DNA of 52,346 bases from Mycobacterium simiae. GTDB lineage: Bacteria > Actinomycetota > Actinomycetes > Mycobacteriales > Mycobacteriaceae. The notes beneath the pieces were generated by a model that made no database searches, was not told the origin of the DNA, and worked only from the letters and a program-made list of their open reading frames with translations. Location of the stretch: assembly GCF_008370645.1 (NCBI RefSeq), contig NZ_VTZN01000010.1, positions 1-52,346 on the forward strand, in the 5' to 3' direction. The first letter of the stretch is position 1; each line of letters starts with the position of its first letter. Shown here one piece after another: positions 1 through 9,040 of the stretch. The position numbers and the translations under genes were made by a program.

Positions 1-825
1 AGCGAGCCGGGTGGCCCGGGCCAGCGTCGCGGTACCGGCGGCTCCCAGCGCCGCTGAGGCCATCGCCGGCGGCGCGGTCAGTGCCAGTAGTCCACGCACC
101 AGCGCTATTTTCCCGTGGCGTCGCACCGCAGCATCATCAGCACACATCTCGAGCAGGTCTGCCACCACGTCGGCTGCTGCGGAGAACAAGGTAAGTCGTG
201 GCAGGCTGGCGGCAATAGCACGCAGCGCCATGAGCAGGTCATGGTGACGACCTGCCAGGTGCGCATATTCGTGGGCCAGCACAGCTGCTAGCTGCTGCTC
301 GTCGAGCCGGCCCAGAGCGGCGGTGGTGACCACTACCAGTGCGTGGGGTCGACCAGTTACGCAGTATGCGACTGGTTGCGGCGCCGGGACGACGACCACG
401 TTCGGCCAGGCGCCGACGCCGCCGATCGCCCGAGCAGTCGCTGCATGCAGGCGACTGCGTGTTCTTTGCCTGAGCAGGTGATTGCCGATACGCCAACAGA
501 CGACAGCGGTGGTTATCAGGCCGGCAAACAACAGGCAGATCGCCAGCGCTGAGGCAATTGCATGCGGCAATCCCAATTGGCCGGTGAGTCCTAACGTCTC
601 CAAGCACAAGGCCAGTGTCCGGTGGCGCCCCACGCTGTGCACGACGGCGATGCCCAATATCACCAGCGCAGCACCCCACGCGGCTATCGCTGCACAGACC
701 ATGGTCAGCCAACCCATCACGGCCAGCTGAGGATGCACACCCGTGCCGGTGACCCGGCGTAGCAGCAGCGGGCCGAACCAGGTCAACGCCGAGCCATACC
801 CCAGCAACAGCAGGGCCACGTTCAC
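1..825 (-). CDS. M56-family (BlaR1-like) membrane metallopeptidase, 3' end cut by window edge
   Basis: The frame opens with GTG at 825 and stays open to base 1, so 275 residues are visible and the C-terminus lies outside the window. The start is fixed by a GTGA overlap with the upstream BlaI-type gene. Hydrophobic segments lie at about residues 1-20, 30-55 and 65-95. A zinc-protease motif HEYAH sits at about residues 185-189, preceded by the family's LxAVLAHEYAHL context. Members of M56 paired with BlaI relatives sense cell-wall damage or beta-lactams and cleave the repressor. This copy has the same pairing, so a sensor-protease role for the downstream repressor is a fair inference. M. tuberculosis has one such pair (Rv1845c/Rv1846c), but I cannot say this is its orthologue. 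Confidence 0.85.
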   Translation of the reverse strand, partial: MNVALLLLGYGSALTWFGPLLLRRVTGTGVHPQLAVMGWLTMVCAAIAAWGAALVILGIAVVHSVGRHRTLALCLETLGLTGQLGLPHAIASALAICLLFAGLITTAVVCWRIGNHLLRQRTRSRLHAATARAIGGVGAWPNVVVVPAPQPVAYCVTGRPHALVVVTTAALGRLDEQQLAAVLAHEYAHLAGRHHDLLMALRAIAASLPRLTLFSAAADVVADLLEMCADDAAVRRHGKIALVRGLLALTAPPAMASAALGAAGTATLARATRLA

Positions 826-1196
826 GATTCATGCCGATCGATGATCCGGCGCAGCACGTCGCGAACCCGTGTTGATTCGTCCTGGTCCAATTGCTTGAGA
901 AAAAACGTCAACACCAAGTCGGAATCTCCCCCGGCGTCGAAGGCGTCTCGCATGAGTCGGGCCGAATGTTCCTCGCGGGTCATGGTCGACCAGTAGCGAA
1001 ATGCCTTTCCCGCCCGCTCACGCTGTAGCCAGCCTTTGCGGTACAAGTTATCCATGGTGGACATGACTGTGGTGTAGGCGATTTGGCGATCATGCGCCAA
1101 GTTGTCGAACACATCGCGAACGGTGACGACCTCACCACGCTTCCATACGCGGTCCATAATGACCGCCTCCAGCTCGCCGAAGCGCCGAACCTGCAC
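822..1196 (-). CDS. BlaI/MecI-type winged-helix transcriptional repressor
   Basis: The 124-residue product has the BlaI family layout: an N-terminal winged helix (about residues 3-75, including FGELEAVIMDRVW and the IAYTTVMSTMDNLYRKG recognition region) and a C-terminal dimerisation half. It overlaps the M56 peptidase gene by 4 bp, so the two are translationally coupled. BlaI proteins bind short dyads as dimers and are inactivated by cleavage after BlaR1 signalling. The sequence differs clearly from my memory of M. tuberculosis BlaI (138 aa), so it may be a paralogous pair. A dyad about 40 bp upstream is a candidate autoregulatory operator. The mce operon ends about 150 bp upstream on the same strand. 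Confidence 0.85.
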   Translation of the reverse strand: MQVRRFGELEAVIMDRVWKRGEVVTVRDVFDNLAHDRQIAYTTVMSTMDNLYRKGWLQRERAGKAFRYWSTMTREEHSARLMRDAFDAGGDSDLVLTFFLKQLDQDESTRVRDVLRRIIDRHES

Positions 1197-1232
1197 AGCT
1201 CTACTCTCTTGAACGTCTCGATGTGTCGACCC

Positions 1233-1247
1233 TGACCACTGTAGTCA
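1233..1247. promoter_or_regulatory. Candidate BlaI operator dyad
   Basis: TGACCACTGTAGTCA is a 15-bp near-palindrome with 6 of 7 arm pairs matching. It lies 37 bp upstream of the blaI-type start and is flanked by a second dyad, CGATGTG (1219-1225) and CACATCG (1246-1252). BlaI/MecI operators are short dyads with ACTAC/GTAGT cores, which fits, but no binding data can be inferred from one site. Confidence 0.35.
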
Positions 1248-1344
1248 CATCGCTCGCCGTTCGGGGTCCACGAGCGTAACGCCAGCGCGAAAAATCACGC
1301 GGAATAACGCAGTAGCGTTACGCTCGCGGATAATTCGAGCAGCA

Positions 1345-1992
1345 CTACGGCCCTGCGTTCGGCGCATGGCTGCCGGTCTTAGGGCCAATATCGGAGACCT
1401 GCCAACTTTCGCCAACCTTGTTGATTGTGATCTGCAGCAGGATGAGCGATACTCGCGGCTCCGGATTTTGCAGGTTGCGAGTGGTCTGGGCCGCCGAAAC
1501 CACCACCTGGTACACCTGGCCGGGCTGGGCAACCGCATCGGTGGCCAGCACCTCGCCGGTGGAGGTGACCTGAGCCTGCAGCATGACGCCCTTGAGCAGG
1601 TCGGTGGCATTGACGTACTTGTCCTGCAGCGCCTGCGAAACACCGCTCTCCACCGACCGGAAGAAGGCGTCCGGGTCCTCGAAGCTGTAGGTCAGCGACT
1701 TCAGCGCGTAATCCCTGGCCAGCTTGGCCGCTGTGGCCCGATCGGACTGGGCCCCGCGCAGCGCCGCCAACTCGTCGGCCACCTCGCGGTATTTAGCAAA
1801 CCCGAATACACCACCGCCGAGCACCGTAGTGACAACGACGGTCGACACCCAGCGCCATGGCCGCTTCGGCCGAAACCGCAGCCGTGGCGGCCGTGGCAGC
1901 CAGCGGCGACCGCTATCGCCGGCAACGTCGCTTTGCTCGACATCCTCGACCAGGTCCGGCGATTCGGCCTCGCAGATGGTGTCCGTGGTCAT
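1345..1992 (-). CDS. Mce-associated membrane protein (Mas/Mam type)
   Basis: The 215-residue protein has a proline/arginine-rich cytoplasmic N-terminus (about 1-47), a single membrane helix at about 48-66 (VSTVVVTTVLGGGVFGF) and an extracytoplasmic domain to the end. This layout is that of the Mce-associated proteins encoded at the 3' end of mce operons, which help stabilise the transporter complex. It follows mceF by 10 bp on the same strand and is the last gene of the operon. Many mce operons carry two or more such genes; only one is present here. Function is inferred from position and architecture. Confidence 0.8.
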   Translation of the reverse strand: MTTDTICEAESPDLVEDVEQSDVAGDSGRRWLPRPPRLRFRPKRPWRWVSTVVVTTVLGGGVFGFAKYREVADELAALRGAQSDRATAAKLARDYALKSLTYSFEDPDAFFRSVESGVSQALQDKYVNATDLLKGVMLQAQVTSTGEVLATDAVAQPGQVYQVVVSAAQTTRNLQNPEPRVSLILLQITINKVGESWQVSDIGPKTGSHAPNAGP

Positions 1993-2002
1993 CGGTGATC
2001 CT

Positions 2003-2971
2003 TCACTGTTGGTGCCATTCCGGCACGTTCACTTGCACGCGCAGTCCGCCGTTGTCGTTGCAGGTCGACTCCCAGAAATCGAGCCAATGCCCGGCGTCGA
2101 CCTTGAAACCGCGCAGCGGCGCGGTGGCCGGCTCGAGGACTGTCGCGAAGGTACTCAGAGGTCCGGACAACATGTCCAGGTACTGGCCGAGGTTGGCCAC
2201 CAGTGTGGGCAGTGCCGCCCCCGGCGCTAGGGCTCCGTCCAGCATGTGGGTGTACTCGTCGGTGTCGCGTACCAGCCTGGTCAGCGCCAGCACCGCGCCC
2301 GGCGTGAGGGTGCCGGCCTCGCTCAGCACCTCACCGGCGTGCAGGTCGCCCAGGCCGTTCGTCATCGTCGAGACATTGTTGAACAGCGTTGCCAACAGTT
2401 GCCTGTTCTCCCACTCCATCTTGGCGACCAACCCCGCCGAAGTGGCCAGCGAATCCAGGGTAGCGTCGCTGCCGGCGAGCGCTTGTGAGACGTTGGTGAC
2501 GATGGTGCGGACATAACTCGGATTCACCGCCGCCAGCAACGTGTTAGCCCGGGCGAGCAGATCGCTGACCGTGACCGCCGCCGCGATCCGATCAGCCGGT
2601 ATCACCGTGCCCTCGCTGAAGTATGGCGGCGCAATATGTTTCGGCTTGAAATCGATGTACTGCTCCCCGACGAGGGAAAGGTTTTGCACACTGATCACGC
2701 TGTTCGCGGGAATCGGATGGGCCGGGTCGAGGTCGATCGACACTTTCAGTCCGGTCGGCGTGGTTCGGATTCCCGTCACCCGGCCCACCTGGATACCGCG
2801 CATCGTGACCTGCGACGTGGGCAGTAGTCCGCCCGAGTTGTCCAGCAAGAGAGTGATCCGGGTGGGTTGTGCGGCTGGATTGATATCGAGCACGCCGAGC
2901 GACAAATAGGCTGCGCCGAGCACAGTGATGACCGCCAGGATCACCAAAGTGGTTGCGGCATTGAACTTCAT
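2003..2971 (-). CDS. MCE-family protein, MceF position of mce operon
   Basis: The 322-residue product has an N-terminal membrane anchor (about 4-26) followed by an MCE domain (about 37-115, with TMRGIQVGRVTGI and a downstream IDFKPKHIAPPYF segment) and a helical tail. It is the sixth mce gene after the permease pair, hence MceF by position. ATG at 2971 overlaps the mceE stop as ATGA. MCE proteins form hetero-oligomeric tubes carrying lipids from the outer envelope to the YrbE permeases. Confidence 0.9.
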   Translation of the reverse strand: MKFNAATTLVILAVITVLGAAYLSLGVLDINPAAQPTRITLLLDNSGGLLPTSQVTMRGIQVGRVTGIRTTPTGLKVSIDLDPAHPIPANSVISVQNLSLVGEQYIDFKPKHIAPPYFSEGTVIPADRIAAAVTVSDLLARANTLLAAVNPSYVRTIVTNVSQALAGSDATLDSLATSAGLVAKMEWENRQLLATLFNNVSTMTNGLGDLHAGEVLSEAGTLTPGAVLALTRLVRDTDEYTHMLDGALAPGAALPTLVANLGQYLDMLSGPLSTFATVLEPATAPLRGFKVDAGHWLDFWESTCNDNGGLRVQVNVPEWHQQ

Positions 2972-4017
2972 GGCAGCAATCCCATCGTTCGCATCGCCGA
3001 TATCGCTTGGTCGGCTTTGTCGGCGGGATCACCTACCCCCGGGTTGCCACGTGGCGAATGCACTGCAGAGACGCTGAATTTCGGCCCGCCATTGCCGAAG
3101 AACGGAACGAGCTTGTCCCGGATCAATCCGACCAGCTTGTCGGCAACCACCGGCACCGTGGTGTCAGCTGCCGCCATGGAGCCGACCAGCGGCGTGATGT
3201 AGGAAAGCATCTGGATGAAGTCAGACGTGTTGGGCACCAGCAATTCCGCGCCGCTGCGGCCGAGGTCCTGGAAGTCGACGGCCAGCTCGATGATGTCCGG
3301 TAACACTTGCGACATCGCGTCCAGCTTGCCCGGTCCTTCGGTGATCAGTCGGTCCAAGGCTCCCGTATTAGTGATCAGGCCCCGGCTGATGTTCTGGGTG
3401 CTGGAAAGGATTTTGTCGATCGCATCCTGGTTAGCCGCCAGGTCGTGCAGCACTCCGGCCAGCTTCGCCCGGATCCGGTCCTGCTCGGCCGGGTCTTTCG
3501 GGAACGCCTTGTTGAGGTTGATCACCGTTTCTTGCAACGTGTTCAGGTCACCGCCGGTGACCAGGTTCGACACCCCCCGCAAGATGTCCTCGACGTTGTC
3601 GGCCGGGACCGTATTGTGCAACGGAATGGTGTCACCGTCGTGTAAGGGAGTGGGGACTGGTTGCTCCGGTGGCAGCAGGGCGATGTAGATGTCGCCGAGC
3701 ACGGTGGCCTGACGCAGTTCGGCGTGGGTGTTTTGCGGCAGCTTGACACTGCTGGACACGTCGACGTAGGCGACTGCCGTGCTGCCGACCAGCTTCACTC
3801 GGTCCAGGACGCCAACGCGTATGCCACCGAAGTCCACTTTGGCCCTGGCCGGCAGGTTGAGCACACTGGAAAATTCGACTTTGATGGTGTACTTGTCCCC
3901 CGGGACATAGGAACCGGGTACCGGCAACCGGGTCGGGTCCAGTGAGCACGCCGCCACCAGGCTGATGAGCAGGGCGCCGAGCAGCGCCCGCAGTGTGCGT
4001 GAGGTTGGTCGGGTCAT
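2968..4017 (-). CDS. MCE-family lipoprotein, MceE position (LprK/LprN type)
   Basis: Start at ATG 4017 is chosen because it overlaps the mceD stop (ATGA) and places a signal peptide with lipobox (ISLVAAC, Cys24) at the N-terminus. The longer reading frame to 4089 lacks this logic. The 349-residue protein has an MCE domain at about 35-120 (KVDFGGIRVGVLDRV) and a long helical C-terminal region. In mycobacterial mce operons the fifth MCE protein is the lipoprotein, which fits exactly. It is expected to be anchored in the cell envelope as part of the lipid-import tube. Confidence 0.92.
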   Translation of the reverse strand: MTRPTSRTLRALLGALLISLVAACSLDPTRLPVPGSYVPGDKYTIKVEFSSVLNLPARAKVDFGGIRVGVLDRVKLVGSTAVAYVDVSSSVKLPQNTHAELRQATVLGDIYIALLPPEQPVPTPLHDGDTIPLHNTVPADNVEDILRGVSNLVTGGDLNTLQETVINLNKAFPKDPAEQDRIRAKLAGVLHDLAANQDAIDKILSSTQNISRGLITNTGALDRLITEGPGKLDAMSQVLPDIIELAVDFQDLGRSGAELLVPNTSDFIQMLSYITPLVGSMAAADTTVPVVADKLVGLIRDKLVPFFGNGGPKFSVSAVHSPRGNPGVGDPADKADQAISAMRTMGLLP

Positions 4018-5147
4018 GGCAACGCAGCCCCCAGGAGGAGATCGGTCAAGCCGAGGGTGACTGGGTCGGAGGCGGTACCGGGCGCACATGCTGCCTCGCT
4101 GCCGGGGGTGTTCCGTTGCCGCAGCACGCTACAGACGGCGCTGGCCTGCGATGGTGAAAGCGCAACTTGCGGTGGGATGTAGGTGACGTTGTGGGTACCC
4201 CAAGCCGGTTCGTACTTCGAGGCGAGCCAGTTGGTCAACGGCGGCAAGGCATTGATGAAGCCCACGATGTGCGGGGTGTAGGCGTTGAGGATATCCCGGA
4301 TCCATGGGATCAGCTTGTCGGTGATGTTGTGATAGACCCGCGGCGCAAACCGATTCAACGCATCGATCAGGATCGGCAGCGCGTGCGCCAGATGGTCGAG
4401 CGCAGCCGCAAAGCCGTCCGCGAGCCCCTGCGTCATTTTCAGGCTTTCGGGCAGGGTGTGGATCACTGAGGAGATGGTGTCCCAGTGTTGCAGCAACGTC
4501 GATGTCAGGATCTCGCCGTTCTCGACGAGCTGGCGGGCGTCAACGTCGGCCTGATAGGGGTCGCCGATAACGGCTGCCAGGTCTCGCATCGTGTGGTTGA
4601 GTTGTCCGCCGGTGCCCTCCAACGAACGGCTTGCTGCTTGCAGGCTGTCGTTGATGGCTTGCGCGCCGGGCGAATCCGAAGGGTTTTTCCCGTCTGCGGA
4701 TCCCACGATGGCGGTGGCGAGTTTGTCGACGGCAGAGAATGTTTCGCTGACGCCGATCGGTGTCTTGGTGGATTCCAGCTTGATGCAGTGCGGGCCGGTG
4801 AACTTGGGGCCGCTGGCATAGGTCTTGGTGAGCTCGACATGCCGATCGCTCATCACCGACTGCGAGTAGGTGACCGCGCCCACATCGGCTGGCAAATCGA
4901 GTTCCTTGGCGACGGTGAAGTCGACTCGAACATGATCGGGCATGTTGGTGATCGCGGTCACCGAGCCTACGTCGATACCTAGCAGCTGCACTTTGTTGCC
5001 GGGATACAGTCCTGCGGCATCGGTGAATTCGGCGCACAGGGCCCGGTTGCTGTTGAATCTCGGCAGCGCGATCTTGGTGCCGATCACAGCGACAGCGGTG
5101 ACTGCGACGATCGCCGTGCAGGCAAGCAGGATAGGCTTTTTCGTCAT
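4014..5147 (-). CDS. MCE-family protein, MceD position
   Basis: ATG at 5147 lies one base beyond the mceC stop (TGAGATG) and gives a 377-residue protein beginning with a basic stretch and a membrane helix (about 5-26, ILLACTAIVAVTAVAVIG). The MCE domain follows at about 35-115 (GNKVQLLGIDVGSVTAI), then a helical region and a C-terminal tail with two cysteines. The in-frame upstream extension to 5234 would overlap mceC by 86 bases and was rejected. It is the fourth MCE gene of the operon. Confidence 0.9.
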   Translation of the reverse strand: MTKKPILLACTAIVAVTAVAVIGTKIALPRFNSNRALCAEFTDAAGLYPGNKVQLLGIDVGSVTAITNMPDHVRVDFTVAKELDLPADVGAVTYSQSVMSDRHVELTKTYASGPKFTGPHCIKLESTKTPIGVSETFSAVDKLATAIVGSADGKNPSDSPGAQAINDSLQAASRSLEGTGGQLNHTMRDLAAVIGDPYQADVDARQLVENGEILTSTLLQHWDTISSVIHTLPESLKMTQGLADGFAAALDHLAHALPILIDALNRFAPRVYHNITDKLIPWIRDILNAYTPHIVGFINALPPLTNWLASKYEPAWGTHNVTYIPPQVALSPSQASAVCSVLRQRNTPGSEAACAPGTASDPVTLGLTDLLLGAALP

Positions 5148-5148
5148 C

Positions 5149-6156
5149 TCAGCAGCGCCGCACGATGCTGGGAAGACACAGGTCCTGGCCGGGCACCGAT
5201 CGGTGGCTCTCGTCGACGACGACACCGTTGCCACTGAGCATCGGCACTACGATGCTGAGAATCTGGCCCAGGCCCTCGGCGGCCTGGCCGACCCGCTCCG
5301 GATGGGCAACCAAAGTGTCGATAACATCGTCGATTCCGTTGACGGTGGGCGCGATCTCGCGGCTGTAGAACACCATGATGCGGTCGGTGATCCGGGTCAG
5401 CTCGGATAGCAGGGCAAAGAACTCGATGATGTCGACGGACTTGGAGGTATAGCGCTGTCCCACCAACGTAAATTGCTCGAGCAACGCCACGAGTTGTTTG
5501 CGACCCGAGACCAGGGCGCTGCTGGAATGTTTGACGAAGTCCATACCGCGATGGAAGTCGTCGTTCATCTTGCTCAACGTTGCGGTCAACTCGTTTGCGG
5601 ACTGCAGGATGTCCCGCAGCGCATTGGGATACTTGTTGGTGGCGTAGGCGAGCTCGGTAAAGGTGTCGTGGATGACCTGGCCGTTGACCTCCTTGAGGAA
5701 CGAGGTGACCTCCTGGATCATGTCGTTGCCCTCGAACGGCGTCTTAACCCGTTGCGGCGGAATCACATTGTGGCCCAGCGGCAGTCCGCCTTGCGGCTCG
5801 AGCGCCACAAAGTGCCCGCCCAACGGGGTCAGCAACTTGACGTCCAGGGTGGATTGCGAGCCGACGACGACCGATCGCTTGACTTCGAAGGTTATTTCCA
5901 CGACAGTCCGGTTCAGCCGGACATTGGTGACTTTGCCTACCGGGACGCCGGCGATACGGACGTCGTCGCCAACACGAAGGCCCCCGGAGTTGGCGGAGTT
6001 CGCGGTATAGCTGATCTGCCCAGTCGGATTAAGGTAGGCCACCCCGGTGGTGGCTAGCACGACCACGATGGCGACGATGCCGATCATCCCGAGCCGACGG
6101 CTGCGGGCCGCCGCCGCGTGTTCGTGGAGTGCGCGATGGTATCTGCCGAAGATCAT
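5149..6156 (-). CDS. MCE-family protein, MceC position
   Basis: The protein is 335 residues from ATG 6156, which shares its A with the mceB stop codon (TAATG). An in-frame GTG three codons earlier (6165) is an alternative. A membrane helix lies at about 24-45 (MIGIVAIVVVLATTGVAYL), then an MCE domain at about 50-130 (RVGDDVRIAGVPVGKVTNV) and a helical region. It ends in a cysteine-containing tail rather than the proline-rich tail seen in some MceC proteins. Confidence 0.88.
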   Translation of the reverse strand: MIFGRYHRALHEHAAAARSRRLGMIGIVAIVVVLATTGVAYLNPTGQISYTANSANSGGLRVGDDVRIAGVPVGKVTNVRLNRTVVEITFEVKRSVVVGSQSTLDVKLLTPLGGHFVALEPQGGLPLGHNVIPPQRVKTPFEGNDMIQEVTSFLKEVNGQVIHDTFTELAYATNKYPNALRDILQSANELTATLSKMNDDFHRGMDFVKHSSSALVSGRKQLVALLEQFTLVGQRYTSKSVDIIEFFALLSELTRITDRIMVFYSREIAPTVNGIDDVIDTLVAHPERVGQAAEGLGQILSIVVPMLSGNGVVVDESHRSVPGQDLCLPSIVRRC

Positions 6157-7166
6157 TACCGGCACACCACCAAATCCTGTTGCGCGAATGACACTTGCCC
6201 GATGCCAGGAAGGTGGACTTGGCCGTGGGAGCAGGTGAAGGTCGGCGTGGCCTGCTGGTCGCGAACCAGCCAGTCCCGCAAGCCCTGGATCAGCGCGGGC
6301 ACCAGGGAGAGGCCGGCGATGATAGTGGGCGTCTGTGGGAACATTCGGCTGGTCATGTCGTAGAGCGGCACCGTCGATCCGTCGAAGGAGCGCTCGGCAT
6401 ATTGCAGAATGTGCACGAGGCTGCGCAGCAGCGGCAATTCCACATCGATCGAGGTGCGAAACTCGTCGGCCCTGGAGGTAAAGGTCGACAGCAGACCGTT
6501 GAGCGAGGCGATGAGCCGGAAGAGCTGCTGCGACCTGCCGCCCAAGTCACGCGAGATCTCGCTGAGATTGCGGACGAGCACGCTGATGACGGCTTGGCGG
6601 TTGATCGCAAACTTGGAGATGGCGTCCAGATCGCGTAGCACCGGGCCGATTCCGGTGTCGTCACCTTGGATCATCCGCAGCAGGTTCTCGCCGAACTGGT
6701 TGAGCTGGGCAGGGTCAAGCGTGGTGAATACCGGCCGAAATCCGTTGAACAACTTGGTGATATCGAACGATGGAACTGTCTGTCCGATCGGGATGGCCGA
6801 TCCCGCGGGCAGCCGTTCGCCCGGCGCGGCGGGTTGCACCAGTTCTACATAGCGCTGTCCGAGCAGATTCTGAAAGCGCACGGCAGCAACGGTATTCCGA
6901 TACACCGGATGCTCGTTGAGCGCGGTGAAGTCGACCTTGGCGGTGCGGCCTTCGAGCCGGACGGCCTGGACCTTGCCGACTTGCACTCCGGAGATGCGCA
7001 CGTCGTTGCCGACATCGAGTCCCGATACGTCGGTGAAGGTCGCGGTGTAGCGCACGACAGATCCGTTGACCGGGCTGCGCAGGGCGGTCAGCACGATGAC
7101 CGCGCACACCGTGGCAACCGTGGTGAACAGGGTCAGCCAAAACGCTGATCTGGAGACCTTCCTCAC
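6156..7166 (-). CDS. MCE-family protein, MceB position
   Basis: GTG at 7166 overlaps the mceA stop (GTGA), giving 336 residues. The N-terminal helix (about 7-28) is followed by the MCE domain at about 35-115 (VGNDVRISGVQVGKVQAV, then FQNLLGQRYVEL). The C-terminal half is helical and ends with two cysteines. The second MCE gene after the permeases is by convention mceB. Confidence 0.9.
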   Translation of the reverse strand: MRKVSRSAFWLTLFTTVATVCAVIVLTALRSPVNGSVVRYTATFTDVSGLDVGNDVRISGVQVGKVQAVRLEGRTAKVDFTALNEHPVYRNTVAAVRFQNLLGQRYVELVQPAAPGERLPAGSAIPIGQTVPSFDITKLFNGFRPVFTTLDPAQLNQFGENLLRMIQGDDTGIGPVLRDLDAISKFAINRQAVISVLVRNLSEISRDLGGRSQQLFRLIASLNGLLSTFTSRADEFRTSIDVELPLLRSLVHILQYAERSFDGSTVPLYDMTSRMFPQTPTIIAGLSLVPALIQGLRDWLVRDQQATPTFTCSHGQVHLPGIGQVSFAQQDLVVCR

Positions 7167-8155
7167 CGGCCACCCCCTGGCACGGGCGCACCCGGCGACG
7201 TGTCGAAGGTGACCTCGGCGCGCATCCGCACCTCGCCGTCGACAACCGAAAAGGCAGTGCTGGTGCGATCGAACAGGCCGGAGAGCCGGTCATAAGCCGG
7301 CGCCAGGCTGCCCAATGCGTACATGGTCGGGATCTCGATGTTCATGATCGCGCCGAGCAGCTGGATGAGCCAGGGGTGGTGCTGCAGGGAGATCTGTCCG
7401 GCATCCCGGAGCAGCTGGCCGGTTTGGCGCATGACCGTAGTGGTGCGGTCGACGCCGCCCGGCACGACCAGCGGGTCAAGCGCGTCGAGCAGGCCGCCGG
7501 TCTGGCCGACGACGGGAAGGGAGTCACCCAGACCGTTGACGAACGATCCCAGCACCGAAAGTGATTGGGAGAAGGGCACGGTCTGGGAGTCGGCGAGGAT
7601 CTTGGCGAAATCCAAGCCGGCCTTGGCCGCCGGCTCGATCAGGTCGGCGTGCCGGCGTAGCACCTCGATGACGTGCTCGAACTCGGGTGTGTCGAAGATC
7701 CGACTCAGTCGCTGCCCCTGACGCAGCAGGCCGGTGACCGAAGCTGCCTCGACGTCGTTGCGGAGCACCAAGGTTTGATTCGCGGACAGCGGGGGTCCGG
7801 TGCCGTCGCTGACGAGTTCAACTGCGGCGGTACCGAAGACGTTCGAGGAGGTAAACCTCGCTACGGTGTCGACGGTCAGTGCCCGGGCCTGCCGCGGGTC
7901 GAGCAGCACCGTCATCTGCTGCTTGTTGTATCCGGTCGATTCCAGTGTCTTGACCGACCCGATGGCCAGGCCGTGGAACTTCACCTCGGCGCCCGGCGCC
8001 AGGCCCTCGCCGATGGTGTTGGCGATCACGGTCAGCTTGAACGTGTCGTCATAACTGCCTCGGGCCGCCTGATACAGCGCGGTGCCCACGATGGTCAGCA
8101 CCACGGCCACAGCGAGGCCGCGAATGCGTAAGGCGTGTGAACTGGGTGCCCGCAT
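7163..8155 (-). CDS. MCE-family protein, MceA position
   Basis: The 330-residue protein starts at ATG 8155, three bases after the yrbEB stop. It has a membrane helix at about 10-30, an MCE domain at about 38-115 (PGAEVKFHGLAIGSVKTL, FTSSNVFGTAAVELV) and a helical region. It is shorter than M. tuberculosis Mce1A, which I recall as about 450 residues, and lacks a long C-terminal extension. That suggests a non-Mce1 type, but I cannot name the operon number. Confidence 0.9.
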   Translation of the reverse strand: MRAPSSHALRIRGLAVAVVLTIVGTALYQAARGSYDDTFKLTVIANTIGEGLAPGAEVKFHGLAIGSVKTLESTGYNKQQMTVLLDPRQARALTVDTVARFTSSNVFGTAAVELVSDGTGPPLSANQTLVLRNDVEAASVTGLLRQGQRLSRIFDTPEFEHVIEVLRRHADLIEPAAKAGLDFAKILADSQTVPFSQSLSVLGSFVNGLGDSLPVVGQTGGLLDALDPLVVPGGVDRTTTVMRQTGQLLRDAGQISLQHHPWLIQLLGAIMNIEIPTMYALGSLAPAYDRLSGLFDRTSTAFSVVDGEVRMRAEVTFDTSPGAPVPGGGR

Positions 8156-8158
8156 AAC

Positions 8159-9040
8159 CTAACCCGACAACCTCAGACCGGGGTTGTTGCCCCAGAACAA
8201 CAACGTGAGGACCATGTCGGTGATGACGACGGTGACCAGGCTGGCGCGGATCGCGCGGCCCGAAGCCTGCCCGACCCCCTCGGAGCCACCGGCGGCGTAA
8301 TAGCCTTCGTAGCAGTGGATTGCGACGATCAGCACCACGAAGATGGTCGCTTTGACCACCGAGCAGGCCACATCTGCGGGCTGGATGAATGAGTCGAAGT
8401 AGTGGGAGTACGTACCTGTCGATTGGCCGTGCACGTTGACCACCAATGCACAAGACACATAGCTCAAGATCAGGGCCAACAGGTACAGCGGAATGATGGT
8501 GATCATCCCGGCGATGACGCGTGGCGTCACCACGTACGGAATGGACGGGATGCCTTGGGCTTCCAGCGCGTCGATTTCCTCTGAGATCCGCATGGCGCCG
8601 ATTTCGGCGGTCATCCGGGTGCCGGCTTGGGCACCAAACCCGATGGCCGCGATCATCGGTGCCATCTCTCGTGTGTTGGCGTAGGCGGAAATGAATCCGG
8701 TAAGCGGTCCCATGCCGACCATGTCTAGAGCGGCATACCCCTCGACTCCGACCGAACCCCCGATCGCGGCGCCCATAAACGCCAGTACGCCGATGGTCCC
8801 GCCACCGACGATCAGCGAACCATTGCCCCAGATCATGTCGACCAGAAGCGTTCCGGTATGGCGCCGGTAGCGCGAGACGGTTCGCGGAATCGCGCTAAGT
8901 ACTTGGGCCAGGAAGGTGGCCTGGTGCCCGAGGCGCTCGAACACCGAGCCGCCTCGATGGGCCGCCGCCCACGAGAACCGCAGCGCGGTACCCAAGCCAA
9001 AAGGCAAATGCCGCGACGGCGTCGCCGTATACCCAGCCAT
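8159..9040 (-). CDS. YrbE-family permease B of mce transporter
   Basis: The start ATG at 9040 overlaps the yrbEA stop as TGATG; the open frame to 9190 is mostly an overlap artefact. The 293-residue integral membrane protein has five to six hydrophobic segments and the MlaE-type cytoplasmic loop (ISEEIDALEAQGIPSIPY) that couples to the Mkl/MceG ATPase. That ATPase is not encoded in this window. YrbEA and YrbEB form the inner-membrane channel of the Mce lipid importer. Confidence 0.92.
   Translation of the reverse strand: MAGYTATPSRHLPFGLGTALRFSWAAAHRGGSVFERLGHQATFLAQVLSAIPRTVSRYRRHTGTLLVDMIWGNGSLIVGGGTIGVLAFMGAAIGGSVGVEGYAALDMVGMGPLTGFISAYANTREMAPMIAAIGFGAQAGTRMTAEIGAMRISEEIDALEAQGIPSIPYVVTPRVIAGMITIIPLYLLALILSYVSCALVVNVHGQSTGTYSHYFDSFIQPADVACSVVKATIFVVLIVAIHCYEGYYAAGGSEGVGQASGRAIRASLVTVVITDMVLTLLFWGNNPGLRLSG

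Noticed and set aside
1701..2516. Plus-strand open frames across the mce genes
   Set aside because: They are shadows of the minus-strand mceF and Mce-associated genes with arginine/serine-rich composition.
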